From: Amycolatopsis sp. WAC 01376
Lineage (GTDB): Bacteria > Actinomycetota > Actinomycetes > Mycobacteriales > Pseudonocardiaceae
Assembly: GCF_003947415.1 (NCBI RefSeq)
Contig: NZ_QHKL01000002.1
Location: forward strand, 930,001-994,000
Length of the DNA stretch: 64,000 nt
Direction of reading: 5' to 3'
This document shows positions 1-8,444 of this stretch, in pieces (the first letter of the stretch is position 1; every line of letters starts with the position of its first letter). The notes below the pieces were generated by a model. The model saw only the letters and a list, made by a program, of their open reading frames with translations. It was not told the origin of the DNA and made no database searches. Both the position numbers and the translations under genes were made by a program.

Positions 1-37
1 AGGGTCGTTCAGGACAAAAGATGTCCTGAACGACCCT
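1..37. repeat. Terminator-like palindrome, family 1 (cut by window start)
   Basis: A perfect inverted repeat has 15-nt arms at 1-15 (agggtcgttcaggac) and 23-37 with a 7-nt loop. It sits just after the stop codon of the adenylate cyclase gene read on the minus strand. The same arm sequence recurs at 19115-19179 as part of a longer palindrome, so this is a dispersed repeat that probably also ends transcription. The arms may continue left of the window. Confidence 0.75.
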
Positions 38-105
38 TTCATGACACTGGGGCTTCCGCGGCCGCAGAAGCGATAGCAAAGGTCCCTTGCTCTCCCGGCG
101 GGAGC

Positions 106-1257
106 TCAGCGCCGCCGGTGCTTGGACCGGGGCCGCGGCTGAGGCGGCAACGACTCGGCGGTGGCGTCCTCGACGTCTTCCGGAGCAGGCGCGGCAGCAG
201 GAGTGGCGTCAGCCAGGCCCAGCATCTCCGCGGCAAGCTGCTGCGAAGAGGCGAACATGCCCGAAGGCCGTTCCCGCGCCCGGCGCAGGGAGGAAGGCCG
301 CAGCCGGTTGTATCCCCGCACCGACACCGGCCGCCGCGTGCGAACCTCGTATTCCGGGAAGTCCGACAGCTCCGTGGCGAGTTCCTTGTCCACCAGGATG
401 GTGCCCGGCCGCGCGGTCGAGGTGAGGCGGGCGGCGAGGTTCACGACCGAGCCGTAGACGTCGCCGAACCGGCTGAGGATCCGGCCCGAAGCGAGGCCCG
501 CGCGCACGGCGGGCAGGGTTTCGTCGGCGTCGGCGCGTTCGGACAGGGCGAGGGCGATCTCGGCGCCGTCGACGGCGGAATCGGCGACGAACAGGACCTC
601 GTCGCCGATCATCTTCACGATCCGCCCGTGGTGGTCGGCGACCACCTCGGTGGCGACGGATTCGAACCGGTCGAGAATGTCGGTCAGCCGCTCTTCGTCG
701 ACCTGCCTGGTCAGCCGGGTGTAGCCGACCATGTCGACGAACCCGACCACCTCGGTCCTCGTTTCGAGGTCCTCGTCGGGAAGGGCCATCGCCCGGCCGG
801 CGTAGGCCGCGAGGTGGCGGCGCCAGACGAACTCCTGGATCTTCTCCAGTTCGGGCAGCAGCCGTTCCACGAGCCGCCCGATCTGCCGTTCGCTGCTGCC
901 GATCTCCTTGTTCTCGGTGATCATCGTCCACAGCATGTGGACCTGCCATTCCGCGAGCCGCGAAAGGTGCTGGCCCAGCGCGCGGGTCACGGCCAGTTCG
1001 ATGCTCGGGTCGATCAGCCCCGAGTTCATCAGCTGATCCGCGGTGCGGATCGCTTCGATGTCGGCGTCGGTGAAGACGACCTCGTCGTCATCGACGGTCG
1101 CGAAGCCCAGCGCACGCCAAAGCCGCCGAGAACGTTCCTCGGGAACGCCTGCCTTCTCGGCGACTTCGAGCCGGGTGTACTTGCGCTTTCCGCCGAGCAG
1201 GATCCGTTCGAGGCGCTGTTGCAGCGCGTCGGCCGAGATCTCGCCGGGTTCGGGCAT
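106..1257 (-). CDS. Class III adenylate cyclase with N-terminal regulatory domain
   Basis: The 383-residue soluble protein should convert ATP to cAMP. Residues 1-160 form a helical regulatory domain starting with a short winged-helix-like stretch, as in the mycobacterial Rv1264/Rv2212 type. The cyclase homology domain is at about 167-330. Metal-binding aspartates are D175 (GFVDMVGYT) and D219 (KMIGDE), the adenine-specifying pair is K215 and D266, and transition-state residues N273 and R277 are present, so it looks active as a homodimer. The last 50 residues are a Pro/Ala/Arg-rich tail. The gene starts on the last base of the upstream stress-protein gene's stop codon (TGATG), indicating translational coupling. 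Sensing function of the N-terminus is inferred from the family. Confidence 0.88.
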   Translation of the reverse strand: MPEPGEISADALQQRLERILLGGKRKYTRLEVAEKAGVPEERSRRLWRALGFATVDDDEVVFTDADIEAIRTADQLMNSGLIDPSIELAVTRALGQHLSRLAEWQVHMLWTMITENKEIGSSERQIGRLVERLLPELEKIQEFVWRRHLAAYAGRAMALPDEDLETRTEVVGFVDMVGYTRLTRQVDEERLTDILDRFESVATEVVADHHGRIVKMIGDEVLFVADSAVDGAEIALALSERADADETLPAVRAGLASGRILSRFGDVYGSVVNLAARLTSTARPGTILVDKELATELSDFPEYEVRTRRPVSVRGYNRLRPSSLRRARERPSGMFASSQQLAAEMLGLADATPAAAPAPEDVEDATAESLPPQPRPRSKHRRR

Positions 1258-1706
1258 CAGGTGGTGTGGACGATGAGCACGTCCACCCCGGACTTTCGCG
1301 CGACTTCGGACGGCACGGAGCCCAGGATGCGGCCCGCGAGGGTGTTCAGCCCGCGGTTGCCGACCACCAGCAGGTCCGCGGAGCGCTCGGCGACGACCTT
1401 GCGCAGCGAGTCGACCGGGTCGCCGACGACAGCGGCGGTCTCGATGTTCTTCGCGCCGGCCTTCGCGGCCCGGTCACGGGCGGACAGGAGGGTGTCCTCG
1501 GCCGGTGCCGAGCCCACCACCTGGTACGCCTCGTCACCGAGGACGTCCTGCGCCTTCTCCACGTCGCCCTTGTTGGCGGGGTAGTAGGCGCACACGACGA
1601 CCAGGGTCGCTCCGGAATCCCCGGCGACACTCGCCGCCCGGTCGACCGCGGCGAACGAGGAATCCGATCCGTCCGTGCCCACGACCACGGTCCGATATGC
1701 AGCCAT
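1257..1706 (-). CDS. Universal stress protein, single UspA domain
   Basis: The 149-residue protein is a typical one-domain USP. The N-terminal strand TVVVGTDGS and the C-terminal nucleotide-binding pattern G-x2-G-x9-G-S (GNRGLNTLAGRILGS, about residues 115-129) predict ATP binding. I place the start at the ATG at 1706 because GGAGG lies six bases upstream; an in-frame TTG two codons earlier has no room for it. It overlaps the cyclase gene by one base, so the two are probably one transcript that joins a stress protein to cAMP signalling. The exact role is unknown. Confidence 0.88.
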   Translation of the reverse strand: MAAYRTVVVGTDGSDSSFAAVDRAASVAGDSGATLVVVCAYYPANKGDVEKAQDVLGDEAYQVVGSAPAEDTLLSARDRAAKAGAKNIETAAVVGDPVDSLRKVVAERSADLLVVGNRGLNTLAGRILGSVPSEVARKSGVDVLIVHTT

Positions 1707-1811
1707 CCGCAACCTCCACCGATCTGACAGCCCGCACCTGCGTGCGAGCAGCGACGATAACCGCTCGGCGAGTGGCTCGCAGGCCGTCGTGAGAGCGGTC
1801 GGGTGGAAAGG

Positions 1812-2948
1812 TTACTCGCCAGTCGGTTTCTGCGCTGCCGCAGGTCGCGGTGAAGGCTTCGCGCCGGATGTGGCCTTCGGCACATCGGCCGTCCGCAGCT
1901 GCACGGTGGCTTCCGAGTCGGGTGACGGCTTCGCCTTGAGCTCCGCGGGGATATGCGGTTCGTCGCCGAGCACGTGCGTCGCCTCGGCGAGCGCGGTCCG
2001 TGCGGTGCGGACCTGCTCGGCAAGGCTGGAGCGCACCTTGCGGAGCGCTTCCACCCGTTCGGTGGCCTGGGTGATCCGCCGGTTGGACTCCTCGGTGGCC
2101 TGCCGGACGCGACGGCGTGCCTCGTCGGCCGCCTCGGCGAGCCGGGCGTTGGCCTCGGTGATCGAGTCCTGCTTGCGCTTGTTGGCGTCCGCGACGGACT
2201 CCCGCTGACGGCGTTCGATGTCGGCCTTGGCCGTCGTCTCCTCTTCGAGCACCTTCGCGCGGATGGCGGCGGCGTCCTCGGTGGCCTCGCGGACGCGGCG
2301 GGCGGCCTCGGCCTTGCTCGCGGCCTCCTGCTCGGCCAGCGCGTGCATGGCCTCGGTGCGGCGCGACGCCATCGCGATCTCGAAGTCCTCTTCGACCTGC
2401 GTGCGGCGCTGCTGCGACTCGGCGTCGAGCTTGTCGCGCTCGGCCTTCGCCTTGTCGATGATGTCCTTCGCCTCGGCGCGGGCCTTCTCGAGCACACCGC
2501 GGTGCTCGGCCTCCATCTCCTTGCGGCGGAGGTCGAGCTCGTTGAGCAGCTGCTCGTAGCGGGCACGCATGGCGCTCGCGTCGGTCTCCGCCTTCGCCCG
2601 GATGTGCCCGGCTTCGGCTTCCGCGCGCGCCTTGGTGTCGGCTGCTTCGTCCTGCGCGAGCCGCAACATGCGCTGCAGGCGCTCGGAAAGGCCTTCGACA
2701 CTCGTCGGCGGCTGGGCGAGCCTGTCGACCTGCCCGCGCAGGTCCGCGATCTCGCCGCGCGCGATCTCCAGCTGCCGTGCCAGGTCGCCCGCCTGTCCGA
2801 TGGCGGCATCGCGATCGGCGGTGAGCATCTTCAGATCGGCGTCCAGCCGTTCGAGATGTTCGTCGACCTGCGCACGGCTGTAACCGCGCTTCGCCACGTC
2901 GAAGCCGGCTCCCAGCGGCACTAGCTCCCGTTCCTCGCCAAGGCTCAT
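1812..2948 (-). CDS. DivIVA-like coiled-coil protein
   Basis: The 378-residue protein opens with a short DivIVA-type segment (GFDVAKRGYSRAQVDEHLERLDADL at about 14-38, read as two halves around the conserved GY), followed by about 280 residues of charged Ala/Glu/Arg-rich coiled coil and a Pro/Ser/Ala-rich disordered tail. Family members bind curved membrane at cell poles or septa and scaffold wall synthesis or chromosome machinery in actinobacteria. It is not the canonical Wag31, whose gene lies in the division cluster; here the neighbours are a stress protein and an acyl-CoA reductase. It stands alone with 105 bp before the stress-protein gene. Confidence 0.7.
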   Translation of the reverse strand: MSLGEERELVPLGAGFDVAKRGYSRAQVDEHLERLDADLKMLTADRDAAIGQAGDLARQLEIARGEIADLRGQVDRLAQPPTSVEGLSERLQRMLRLAQDEAADTKARAEAEAGHIRAKAETDASAMRARYEQLLNELDLRRKEMEAEHRGVLEKARAEAKDIIDKAKAERDKLDAESQQRRTQVEEDFEIAMASRRTEAMHALAEQEAASKAEAARRVREATEDAAAIRAKVLEEETTAKADIERRQRESVADANKRKQDSITEANARLAEAADEARRRVRQATEESNRRITQATERVEALRKVRSSLAEQVRTARTALAEATHVLGDEPHIPAELKAKPSPDSEATVQLRTADVPKATSGAKPSPRPAAAQKPTGE

Positions 2949-3025
2949 CCTTCTACCGTAGTCGAGCTGGAGTCACGGAAGGGTGAGCACCCACGCAACG
3001 CGCGGCGAAAGCGCGTTCTGGCGCG

Positions 3026-4366
3026 CTAAACGTTCCGGAACGCGTTGATCCCGTCGATGTGCTTTTCGCGCAGCTCGTGGTTCCGGACGCCCAGACCTTC
3101 TTCCGGCGCAAGGGCGAGCACGCCGACCTTGCCCTGATGCGCGTTGCGGTGGACGTCCAGCGCGGCCTGGCCGGTGTCTTCGAGCGCGTAGGTCTTCGAC
3201 AGCGTCGGGTGGATCAGACCTTTCGCGATCAGCCGGTTCGCCTCCCACGATTCGCGGTAGTTCGCGAAGTGGCTGCCGATGATCCGCTTGAGGTTCATCC
3301 ACAGGTAGCGGTTGTCGAACTGGTGCATGTAGCCCGAAGTCGACGCGCACGTGACGATCGTGCCGCCCTTGCGCGCGGCGTAGACCGAAGCGCCGAAGGT
3401 CTCACGGCCAGGGTGTTCGAAGACGATGTCCGGGTCCTCTCCGCCGGTCAGCTCGCGGATCTTCTTGCCGAACCGCTGCCACTCCTTCGGGTCCTGGTTG
3501 TGCTCGTCCTTCCAGAACTTGTAGCCCTCCGCGTTGCGGTCGATGATCAGCTCCGCGCCGAGCTTCCGGCAGATCTCCGCCTTTTCGGGGCTGGAGACCA
3601 CACAGACCGGGATCGCTCCGCCGTTGAGCGCGTACTGCGTCGCGTAGGAACCGAGGCCGCCCGAAGCGCCCCAGATCAGCACGACGTCACCCTGCTTCAT
3701 GTCGGCGCCGTTGCGCGAGACGAGCTGGCGGTAGGCGGTGGAGTTCACCAGACCGGGGGAGGCGGCCTCTTCCCAGGTGAGGTGGCCCGGCTTCGGCATC
3801 AGCTGATTCGCCTTCACGAGCGCGATCTCGGCGAGCCCGCCGAAGTTCGTCTCGAAACCCCAGATCCGCTGCTCGGTGTCGAGCATCGTGTCGTTGTGCC
3901 CGTCCGGGCCCTCGAGTTCGACGTTGAGACAGTGCGCGACGACCTCGTCGCCCGGCTTCCAGTTGTGCACGCCGGGGCCGGTCCGCAGCACGACGCCGGA
4001 CAGGTCCGAGCCGACGACGTGATAGGGCAGGTCGTGACGCTTCGACAGCGGCGAAAGCCGCCCGTAGCGCTCCAGGAACTTGAAGGTCGAGACCGGTTCG
4101 AAGATCGAGGTCCAGACGGTGTTGTAGTTGATCGCGCTCGCCATGACCGCGACCAGCGCCTCGCCAGGGCCGAGCTCCGGCGTCGGGACCTCGTCCACGT
4201 GCAGCGACTTGCGCGGGTCCTTGTCCCGGCTTTCGAGGCCTTCGAACATGCCTGCCTCGTCCTTGCGCACGGTGACCCCGCGATAGGACTCCGGCACGTC
4301 GAGCGACGCCACGGCGCCGAGGTCATCGTTGAGAATGGCCTGCTGGATCTCGCCGATCTGCGTCAT
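3026..4366 (-). CDS. ccr: Crotonyl-CoA carboxylase/reductase
   Basis: The 446-residue medium-chain dehydrogenase/reductase carboxylates crotonyl-CoA to ethylmalonyl-CoA with NADPH. The four CO2-pocket residues described for this family are in register: N82 (NYNTVW), F171 and E172 (WGFETNFGG) and H366 (GSHFANY). The NADPH-binding loop is GASGGLGS at about 233-240. Length matches the family. It supplies ethylmalonyl-CoA either to the ethylmalonyl-CoA acetate-assimilation pathway or as a polyketide extender unit. Methylmalonyl-CoA epimerase, a thiolase and MeaB lie within 4 kb, but no ethylmalonyl-CoA mutase is in the window. A 203-bp divergent promoter region separates it from the SPW gene. Confidence 0.93.
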   Translation of the reverse strand: MTQIGEIQQAILNDDLGAVASLDVPESYRGVTVRKDEAGMFEGLESRDKDPRKSLHVDEVPTPELGPGEALVAVMASAINYNTVWTSIFEPVSTFKFLERYGRLSPLSKRHDLPYHVVGSDLSGVVLRTGPGVHNWKPGDEVVAHCLNVELEGPDGHNDTMLDTEQRIWGFETNFGGLAEIALVKANQLMPKPGHLTWEEAASPGLVNSTAYRQLVSRNGADMKQGDVVLIWGASGGLGSYATQYALNGGAIPVCVVSSPEKAEICRKLGAELIIDRNAEGYKFWKDEHNQDPKEWQRFGKKIRELTGGEDPDIVFEHPGRETFGASVYAARKGGTIVTCASTSGYMHQFDNRYLWMNLKRIIGSHFANYRESWEANRLIAKGLIHPTLSKTYALEDTGQAALDVHRNAHQGKVGVLALAPEEGLGVRNHELREKHIDGINAFRNV

Positions 4367-4569
4367 CGAAACCTCCGCGATTGGGGGGACGGCGTAGGCG
4401 CCACAAATTACTCACCGGTAACCAGGTTCACAACTGTACGAGACGTGGAGCACGTACACATCCCGAAGTGTTATCGACCGGTCTTGACCGGCTGGCCAAC
4501 CAAGCGGACCATGGGCGGTGGAGACCTCTCCGACCTGCAGGTTCAGCCGATTTTCGGAGGTGAGCACGC

Positions 4570-4938
4570 ATGAACGAACCCACGACGCGCCCTTGGACCC
4601 GTCCCCATGACTGGGCGGAGGTGGCCATCGGTGTCGTGGTCGCTCTTTCACCCCTCTGGATGACCACGGACAACACCGCCATGTGGTCGCTCGTCATCCT
4701 CGGCGCACTGATCGCCCTCGACGGCCTCGCGTCGCTTGCGATGCCTGGCATGGTCTACGGCGAAGGCATCCAGATCGTGCTGGGCGCGCTGCTGTTCATT
4801 TCGCCATGGGTGATGGGATACGCCGACTTCATGGGCGCCTCCTGGACCGCTTGGATCGGCGGCGTCCTGACCGTGGTGGCCGGGGCGGCGGCGATGCCGA
4901 TCGCACAGGCGACGCACCGGACGGCGGGGCAGCACTGA
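4570..4938 (+). CDS. SPW-repeat membrane protein
   Basis: The 122-residue protein has four predicted transmembrane helices and two copies of the short Ser-Pro-Trp motif (LSPLW at about 26-30, ISPWV at about 77-81) that defines the SPW repeat family of unknown function. GGAGGT lies eight bases before the ATG. A TetR gene follows after 16 bp, so the two are probably cotranscribed and the regulator may control this membrane protein. Confidence 0.8.
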   Translation: MNEPTTRPWTRPHDWAEVAIGVVVALSPLWMTTDNTAMWSLVILGALIALDGLASLAMPGMVYGEGIQIVLGALLFISPWVMGYADFMGASWTAWIGGVLTVVAGAAAMPIAQATHRTAGQH

Positions 4939-4954
4939 CCCGGAAGGGAACAGC

Positions 4955-5518
4955 GTGAAAGAGGATTCGGCGAAACAGCGCATCCTGCGAGCCGCGGAGG
5001 CGCTTTTCGCCGAATCCGGTTTCGACGCCACGCCCACTTCGCGGATCGCGGAGCGGGCGGGCGTACCGAAAGGCCTGGTGCACTACTACTTCCGGCGTAA
5101 GTCGGACCTGCTGGCCGCGCTGGTCGCCGAACTGCCGGACGCCCGGATCGAACCGGCCGTCGTGGTGGTCCCCGGCGACCTCGTGGGCAGCCTCCGCGGC
5201 CTCGTCGTCGAACTCGACAGGCGGTTCAACCGCTCCTTGGCGCTGTCACATCTGCTGTGGCGCGAGGCCGACACGCACCGCGCCGTCCGCGACGCGCTGG
5301 CCGACCGGTTCCAGCAACTCGTCCGACAGGTGAAGGCGGTGATCGTCGCCGCGACCGGCGGCAAGCTCGCCGCGGCCGACATCGATTCGGCGTCCGGGCT
5401 GCTCGCGCGGGCGGTCAGCCACCGGCACGCGACAGCACGGCACACCGAGGACGAGGACCCCGCCGAAATCGATCGCGAGGTCCTCTTCATCGCCTCAGCG
5501 TTGACGCGGGGTCAGTGA
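4955..5518 (+). CDS. TetR-family repressor
   Basis: The 187-residue protein has an N-terminal TetR helix-turn-helix at about residues 7-52 (RILRAAEALFAESGF, then IAERAGVPKGLVHYYF) and a variable ligand-binding half. The start is GTG at 4955 after GGAAGG. It follows the SPW gene closely and its last codons overlap the convergent epimerase gene by seven bases. The ligand is unknown; the adjacent membrane protein or the acyl-CoA genes are plausible targets (inference). Confidence 0.85.
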   Translation: MKEDSAKQRILRAAEALFAESGFDATPTSRIAERAGVPKGLVHYYFRRKSDLLAALVAELPDARIEPAVVVVPGDLVGSLRGLVVELDRRFNRSLALSHLLWREADTHRAVRDALADRFQQLVRQVKAVIVAATGGKLAAADIDSASGLLARAVSHRHATARHTEDEDPAEIDREVLFIASALTRGQ

Positions 5519-5961
5519 CCGCTCTTCGCGGGCTCCACCAACTCGACGAGCACGCCGCCGGCATCCTTGGGATGGACGAAGTTCACCCGGCTGTCGGAAG
5601 TGCCGCGCTTCGCCTCGTCGTAGAGCAGCCGGAGACCCTGCGCGCGCAGTGCCGCCGCGGCGGCGTCCACATCGGACACTCGATACGCCAGCTGCTGCAG
5701 CCCGGGGCCGCTCTTCGCGAGGAACTTGCCGATCGCGGAATCGTCGCGCAGCGGCGCGAGGAGCTGGATCGCGGTCTCGGTCCCGGCGGCGCCCGGCGCG
5801 CGCAGCATCGCCTCGCGGACGCCCTGCTCCTCGTTGACCTCCTCGTGCGCGACCTCCAGGCCGAAATGCTCGGCGTGGAAGGCGATCGCGGCGTCGAGGT
5901 CGGGTACCGCGATGCCGACGTGGTCGATGGCCGTCACGAACGGTTTCAGCGCCTGGTTCAT
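5512..5961 (-). CDS. mce: Methylmalonyl-CoA epimerase
   Basis: The 149-residue glyoxalase/VOC-fold enzyme interconverts (2R)- and (2S)-methylmalonyl-CoA. The first metal ligand H14 (AIDHVGIAV), a glutamine at 66 and the C-terminal ligand E140 (GGVLVELVEP) are visible. At the place where many family members carry the second histidine, this protein has GLQQ (88-90), so Gln may replace it. Divergent from the thiolase with a 131-bp shared promoter region. It works with MeaB-assisted methylmalonyl-CoA mutase in propionate use and in extender-unit supply. Confidence 0.87.
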   Translation of the reverse strand: MNQALKPFVTAIDHVGIAVPDLDAAIAFHAEHFGLEVAHEEVNEEQGVREAMLRAPGAAGTETAIQLLAPLRDDSAIGKFLAKSGPGLQQLAYRVSDVDAAAAALRAQGLRLLYDEAKRGTSDSRVNFVHPKDAGGVLVELVEPAKSGH

Positions 5962-6092
5962 GCAGAGCAGGATAGGTGCGCGGGCGGGCGGACCGGCGTG
6001 CGCCGCCTCACACTGGCTCCATCAAGAGACCCGCGACCCGGGTATGGTCGCGAAGACCCCCTTTGCCCTTGCGCCGATGCTTGGAGGACGCC

Positions 6093-7274
6093 GTGTCCGG
6101 TTCCGTGATCCTGGGTGCCGCCCGTACACCGATCGGGCGATTGCTCGGTTCCCTGAAGGACTTCTCGGGCGCACAACTCGGCGGATTCGCCATCAAGGCG
6201 GCGCTGGAGCAGGCCGGTGTCTCGCCGGACGCGGTCCAGTACACGATCATGGGCCAGGTGCTCACCGCCGGCGCGGGCCAGATCCCGGCCCGCCAGGCCG
6301 CGGTGGCCGCCGGTATCCCGATGAGCGTCCCGGCGCTGACCATCAACAAGGTCTGCCTTTCCGGTCTCGACGCGATCGCGCTCGCCGACCAGCTCATCCG
6401 CGCGGGTGAGTTCGACCTGATCGTCGCGGGCGGCCAGGAGTCGATGACGCAGTCGCCGCATCTGCTGCCGAAGTCCCGCGCGGGCTTCAAGTACGGCGAC
6501 ACCACGCTGGTCGACCACATGGCTTACGACGGTCTGTTCTGCGCCTTCGACCAGGTCGCCATGGGCTCGTCGACGGAGAAGTACAACAGCCGCTACGGCA
6601 TCACCCGCGAGCAGCAGGACGAGTTCTCCGCGCGCTCGCACCAGCGTGCCGCCGCCGCCATCGCGGAGGGCCGCTTCGACGCCGAGATCGCGCCGGTGTC
6701 GATCCCGCAGCGCAAGGGCGACCCGGTCGTCTTCTCGAAGGACGAAGGCGTCCGCGCCGACACCACCGCGGAAGGCCTCGCGAAGCTGCGCCCGGCGTTC
6801 GCCTCCGACGGCACGATCACCGCCGGTTCGGCGTCGCAGATCTCCGACGGCGCCGCCGCGCTGCTCGTGGCCAGCAAGGCACTGGCCGAGAAACTGGGCC
6901 TCACCGCGCTCGCCGAGATCGGCGCGCACGGCGTGGTCGCCGGCCCGGACGCGAGCCTGCACGAGCAGCCGTCGAACGCGATCCTCGCCGCACTGGCCAA
7001 GGAGAAGCTGACCGCGGACGCGCTCGACCTCATCGAGATCAACGAGGCGTTCGCCGCCGTCGGCCTGGTCTCCAGCGACAAGCTCGGCGTCAGCGCGGAC
7101 AAGGTGAACGTCGACGGCGGCGCCATCGCGCTCGGTCACCCGATCGGCGCGTCCGGCGCGCGGCTCGCCGTGCACCTGATCCACGAACTCCGCCGACGCG
7201 GCGGCGGCCTCGGCGCGGCCGCTCTCTGCGGTGGTGGCGGTCAGGGCGACGCTCTGCTGCTCCGCGTCCCGTAA
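6093..7274 (+). CDS. Acetyl-CoA C-acetyltransferase (thiolase)
   Basis: The 393-residue thiolase condenses or cleaves acetoacetyl-CoA-type substrates. Catalytic C88 (NKVCLSG), H349 (GHPIGASG) and C379 (ALCGGGGQG) are all present. The start is the GTG at 6093, preceded by GGAGG with five bases between; a longer frame extends upstream but without an initiation signal and outside the family's conserved start. It is followed after five bases by meaB and is probably cotranscribed with it. As acetoacetyl-CoA synthase it could feed the crotonyl-CoA branch used by Ccr (inference). Confidence 0.92.
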   Translation: MSGSVILGAARTPIGRLLGSLKDFSGAQLGGFAIKAALEQAGVSPDAVQYTIMGQVLTAGAGQIPARQAAVAAGIPMSVPALTINKVCLSGLDAIALADQLIRAGEFDLIVAGGQESMTQSPHLLPKSRAGFKYGDTTLVDHMAYDGLFCAFDQVAMGSSTEKYNSRYGITREQQDEFSARSHQRAAAAIAEGRFDAEIAPVSIPQRKGDPVVFSKDEGVRADTTAEGLAKLRPAFASDGTITAGSASQISDGAAALLVASKALAEKLGLTALAEIGAHGVVAGPDASLHEQPSNAILAALAKEKLTADALDLIEINEAFAAVGLVSSDKLGVSADKVNVDGGAIALGHPIGASGARLAVHLIHELRRRGGGLGAAALCGGGGQGDALLLRVP

Positions 7275-7279
7275 AGCCC

Positions 7280-8248
7280 TTGCCGGTACAGCTGGACATC
7301 GACGAACTGGTCGATCGCGCGCGGGACGGCGTCCCCCGCGCGATCGCCCGGTTGCTGTCGCTGGTCGAGGACGCCCATCCGCGGCTGCCCGAGGTCGCGG
7401 CGAAACTGACGCCGCACACCGGCAACGCGCGGGTCATCGGACTGACCGGCCCGCCCGGTGTCGGCAAGTCGACATCGACCTCCGCGCTGCTCACCGCGTT
7501 GCGGGCGAAGGGATCGAGGGTCGGCGTCCTGGCCATCGACCCGTCGTCGCCGTTCTCCGGCGGCGCGCTGCTCGGCGACCGGATCAGGATGACCGAACAC
7601 GCGACCGATCCCGGCGTGTTCATCCGTTCGATGGCCACTCGCGGGCATCTCGGCGGCCTTTCGTGGGCGACGCCGCAGGCCGTCCGGGTGCTCGACGCGG
7701 CCGGTTTCGACGTCGTGCTGATCGAGACCGTCGGCGTCGGTCAGTCCGAAGTGGACGTCGTGAAACTGGCCGACACCACGGTGGTCCTGCTCGCGCCAGG
7801 GATGGGCGACGGGATCCAGGCGGCCAAGGCGGGCGTGCTGGAGATCGCGGACGTGTTCGTGGTCAACAAGGCCGACCGCGACGGCGCGGACGCGACCGTG
7901 CACGACCTCAAACAGATGATCTCGTTGGTACGCCGGGAAATTCGCGGCCCGAGCTGGCGTCAGCCGATCGTGCGAACGGTGGCTTCACGAGGCGAAGGCG
8001 TCGAGGACGTCGTGCGGGCGTTGGACGACCACCACGATTGGCTGGTCCAGCGCGACGAACTGCCCGGCCGTCGCGCGGCGCGGGCCCGCGACGAGGTCGA
8101 GGCGATCGCCTTGCAGCGGCTGCGCGCGGAACTCGTCGACCTGCGCTCCGGCGACCGGCTCACCGAACTGGCCGAACGCGTGGTGGCGCGGACGCTCGAC
8201 CCGTTCGCCGCGGCCGAAGAACTCATCAAGGACCTTCGCGGCTCGTGA
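7280..8248 (+). CDS. meaB: Methylmalonyl-CoA mutase-associated GTPase MeaB
   Basis: The 322-residue G3E-type GTPase protects and reloads the cobalamin-dependent methylmalonyl-CoA or ethylmalonyl-CoA mutase. Walker A is GPPGVGKS (57-64), the base-recognition motif is NKAD (about 202-205), and the switch segment ETVGVGQSEVD is conserved. The start is a TTG five bases after the thiolase stop with no strong ribosome-binding site, fitting coupling to the upstream gene. The stop codon lies inside a 46-bp palindrome. The partner mutase genes are not in the window. Confidence 0.92.
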   Translation: MPVQLDIDELVDRARDGVPRAIARLLSLVEDAHPRLPEVAAKLTPHTGNARVIGLTGPPGVGKSTSTSALLTALRAKGSRVGVLAIDPSSPFSGGALLGDRIRMTEHATDPGVFIRSMATRGHLGGLSWATPQAVRVLDAAGFDVVLIETVGVGQSEVDVVKLADTTVVLLAPGMGDGIQAAKAGVLEIADVFVVNKADRDGADATVHDLKQMISLVRREIRGPSWRQPIVRTVASRGEGVEDVVRALDDHHDWLVQRDELPGRRAARARDEVEAIALQRLRAELVDLRSGDRLTELAERVVARTLDPFAAAEELIKDLRGS

Positions 8249-8287
8249 GTGGTAAGTGTCGTTAGAACGACACTTACCACTCACGAG
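8242..8287. repeat. Perfect 22-bp-arm palindrome overlapping the meaB stop
   Basis: Arms at 8242-8263 and 8266-8287 are perfectly complementary around a two-base centre; the core reads gagtggtaagtgtcgtt. It begins in the last codons of meaB and likely folds in the transcript end. Eighteen bases of the right arm and flank (8273-8290) recur directly at 8425-8442, just before the end of the next convergent gene. Confidence 0.8.
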
Positions 8288-8308
8288 GCTTGACCGGCTC
8301 GGCTAGGT

Positions 8309-8355
8309 GTGAAGGTCGAGTTTCCTCGGCTCAGCCGAGGGAAGGGGGCCTTCAC
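8309..8355. terminator. Nested hairpin between convergent genes
   Basis: An outer stem (gtgaagg 8309-8315 with ccttcac 8349-8355) encloses an inner stem (cctcggc 8324-8330 with gccgagg 8334-8340). It lies in the 196-bp gap between meaB and the convergent gene at 8445, so it is probably a terminator. No other feature is seen in this gap apart from the palindrome at 8242 and its partial copy at 8425-8442. Confidence 0.5.
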
Positions 8356-8444
8356 GGACCGGGCCGGACACCAACCGCGGCCGGAACCACGCAGGTACCT
8401 AAGCCGCCCTTGGCCCTAACCGTCCTTACCACTCACGAGGCTGG

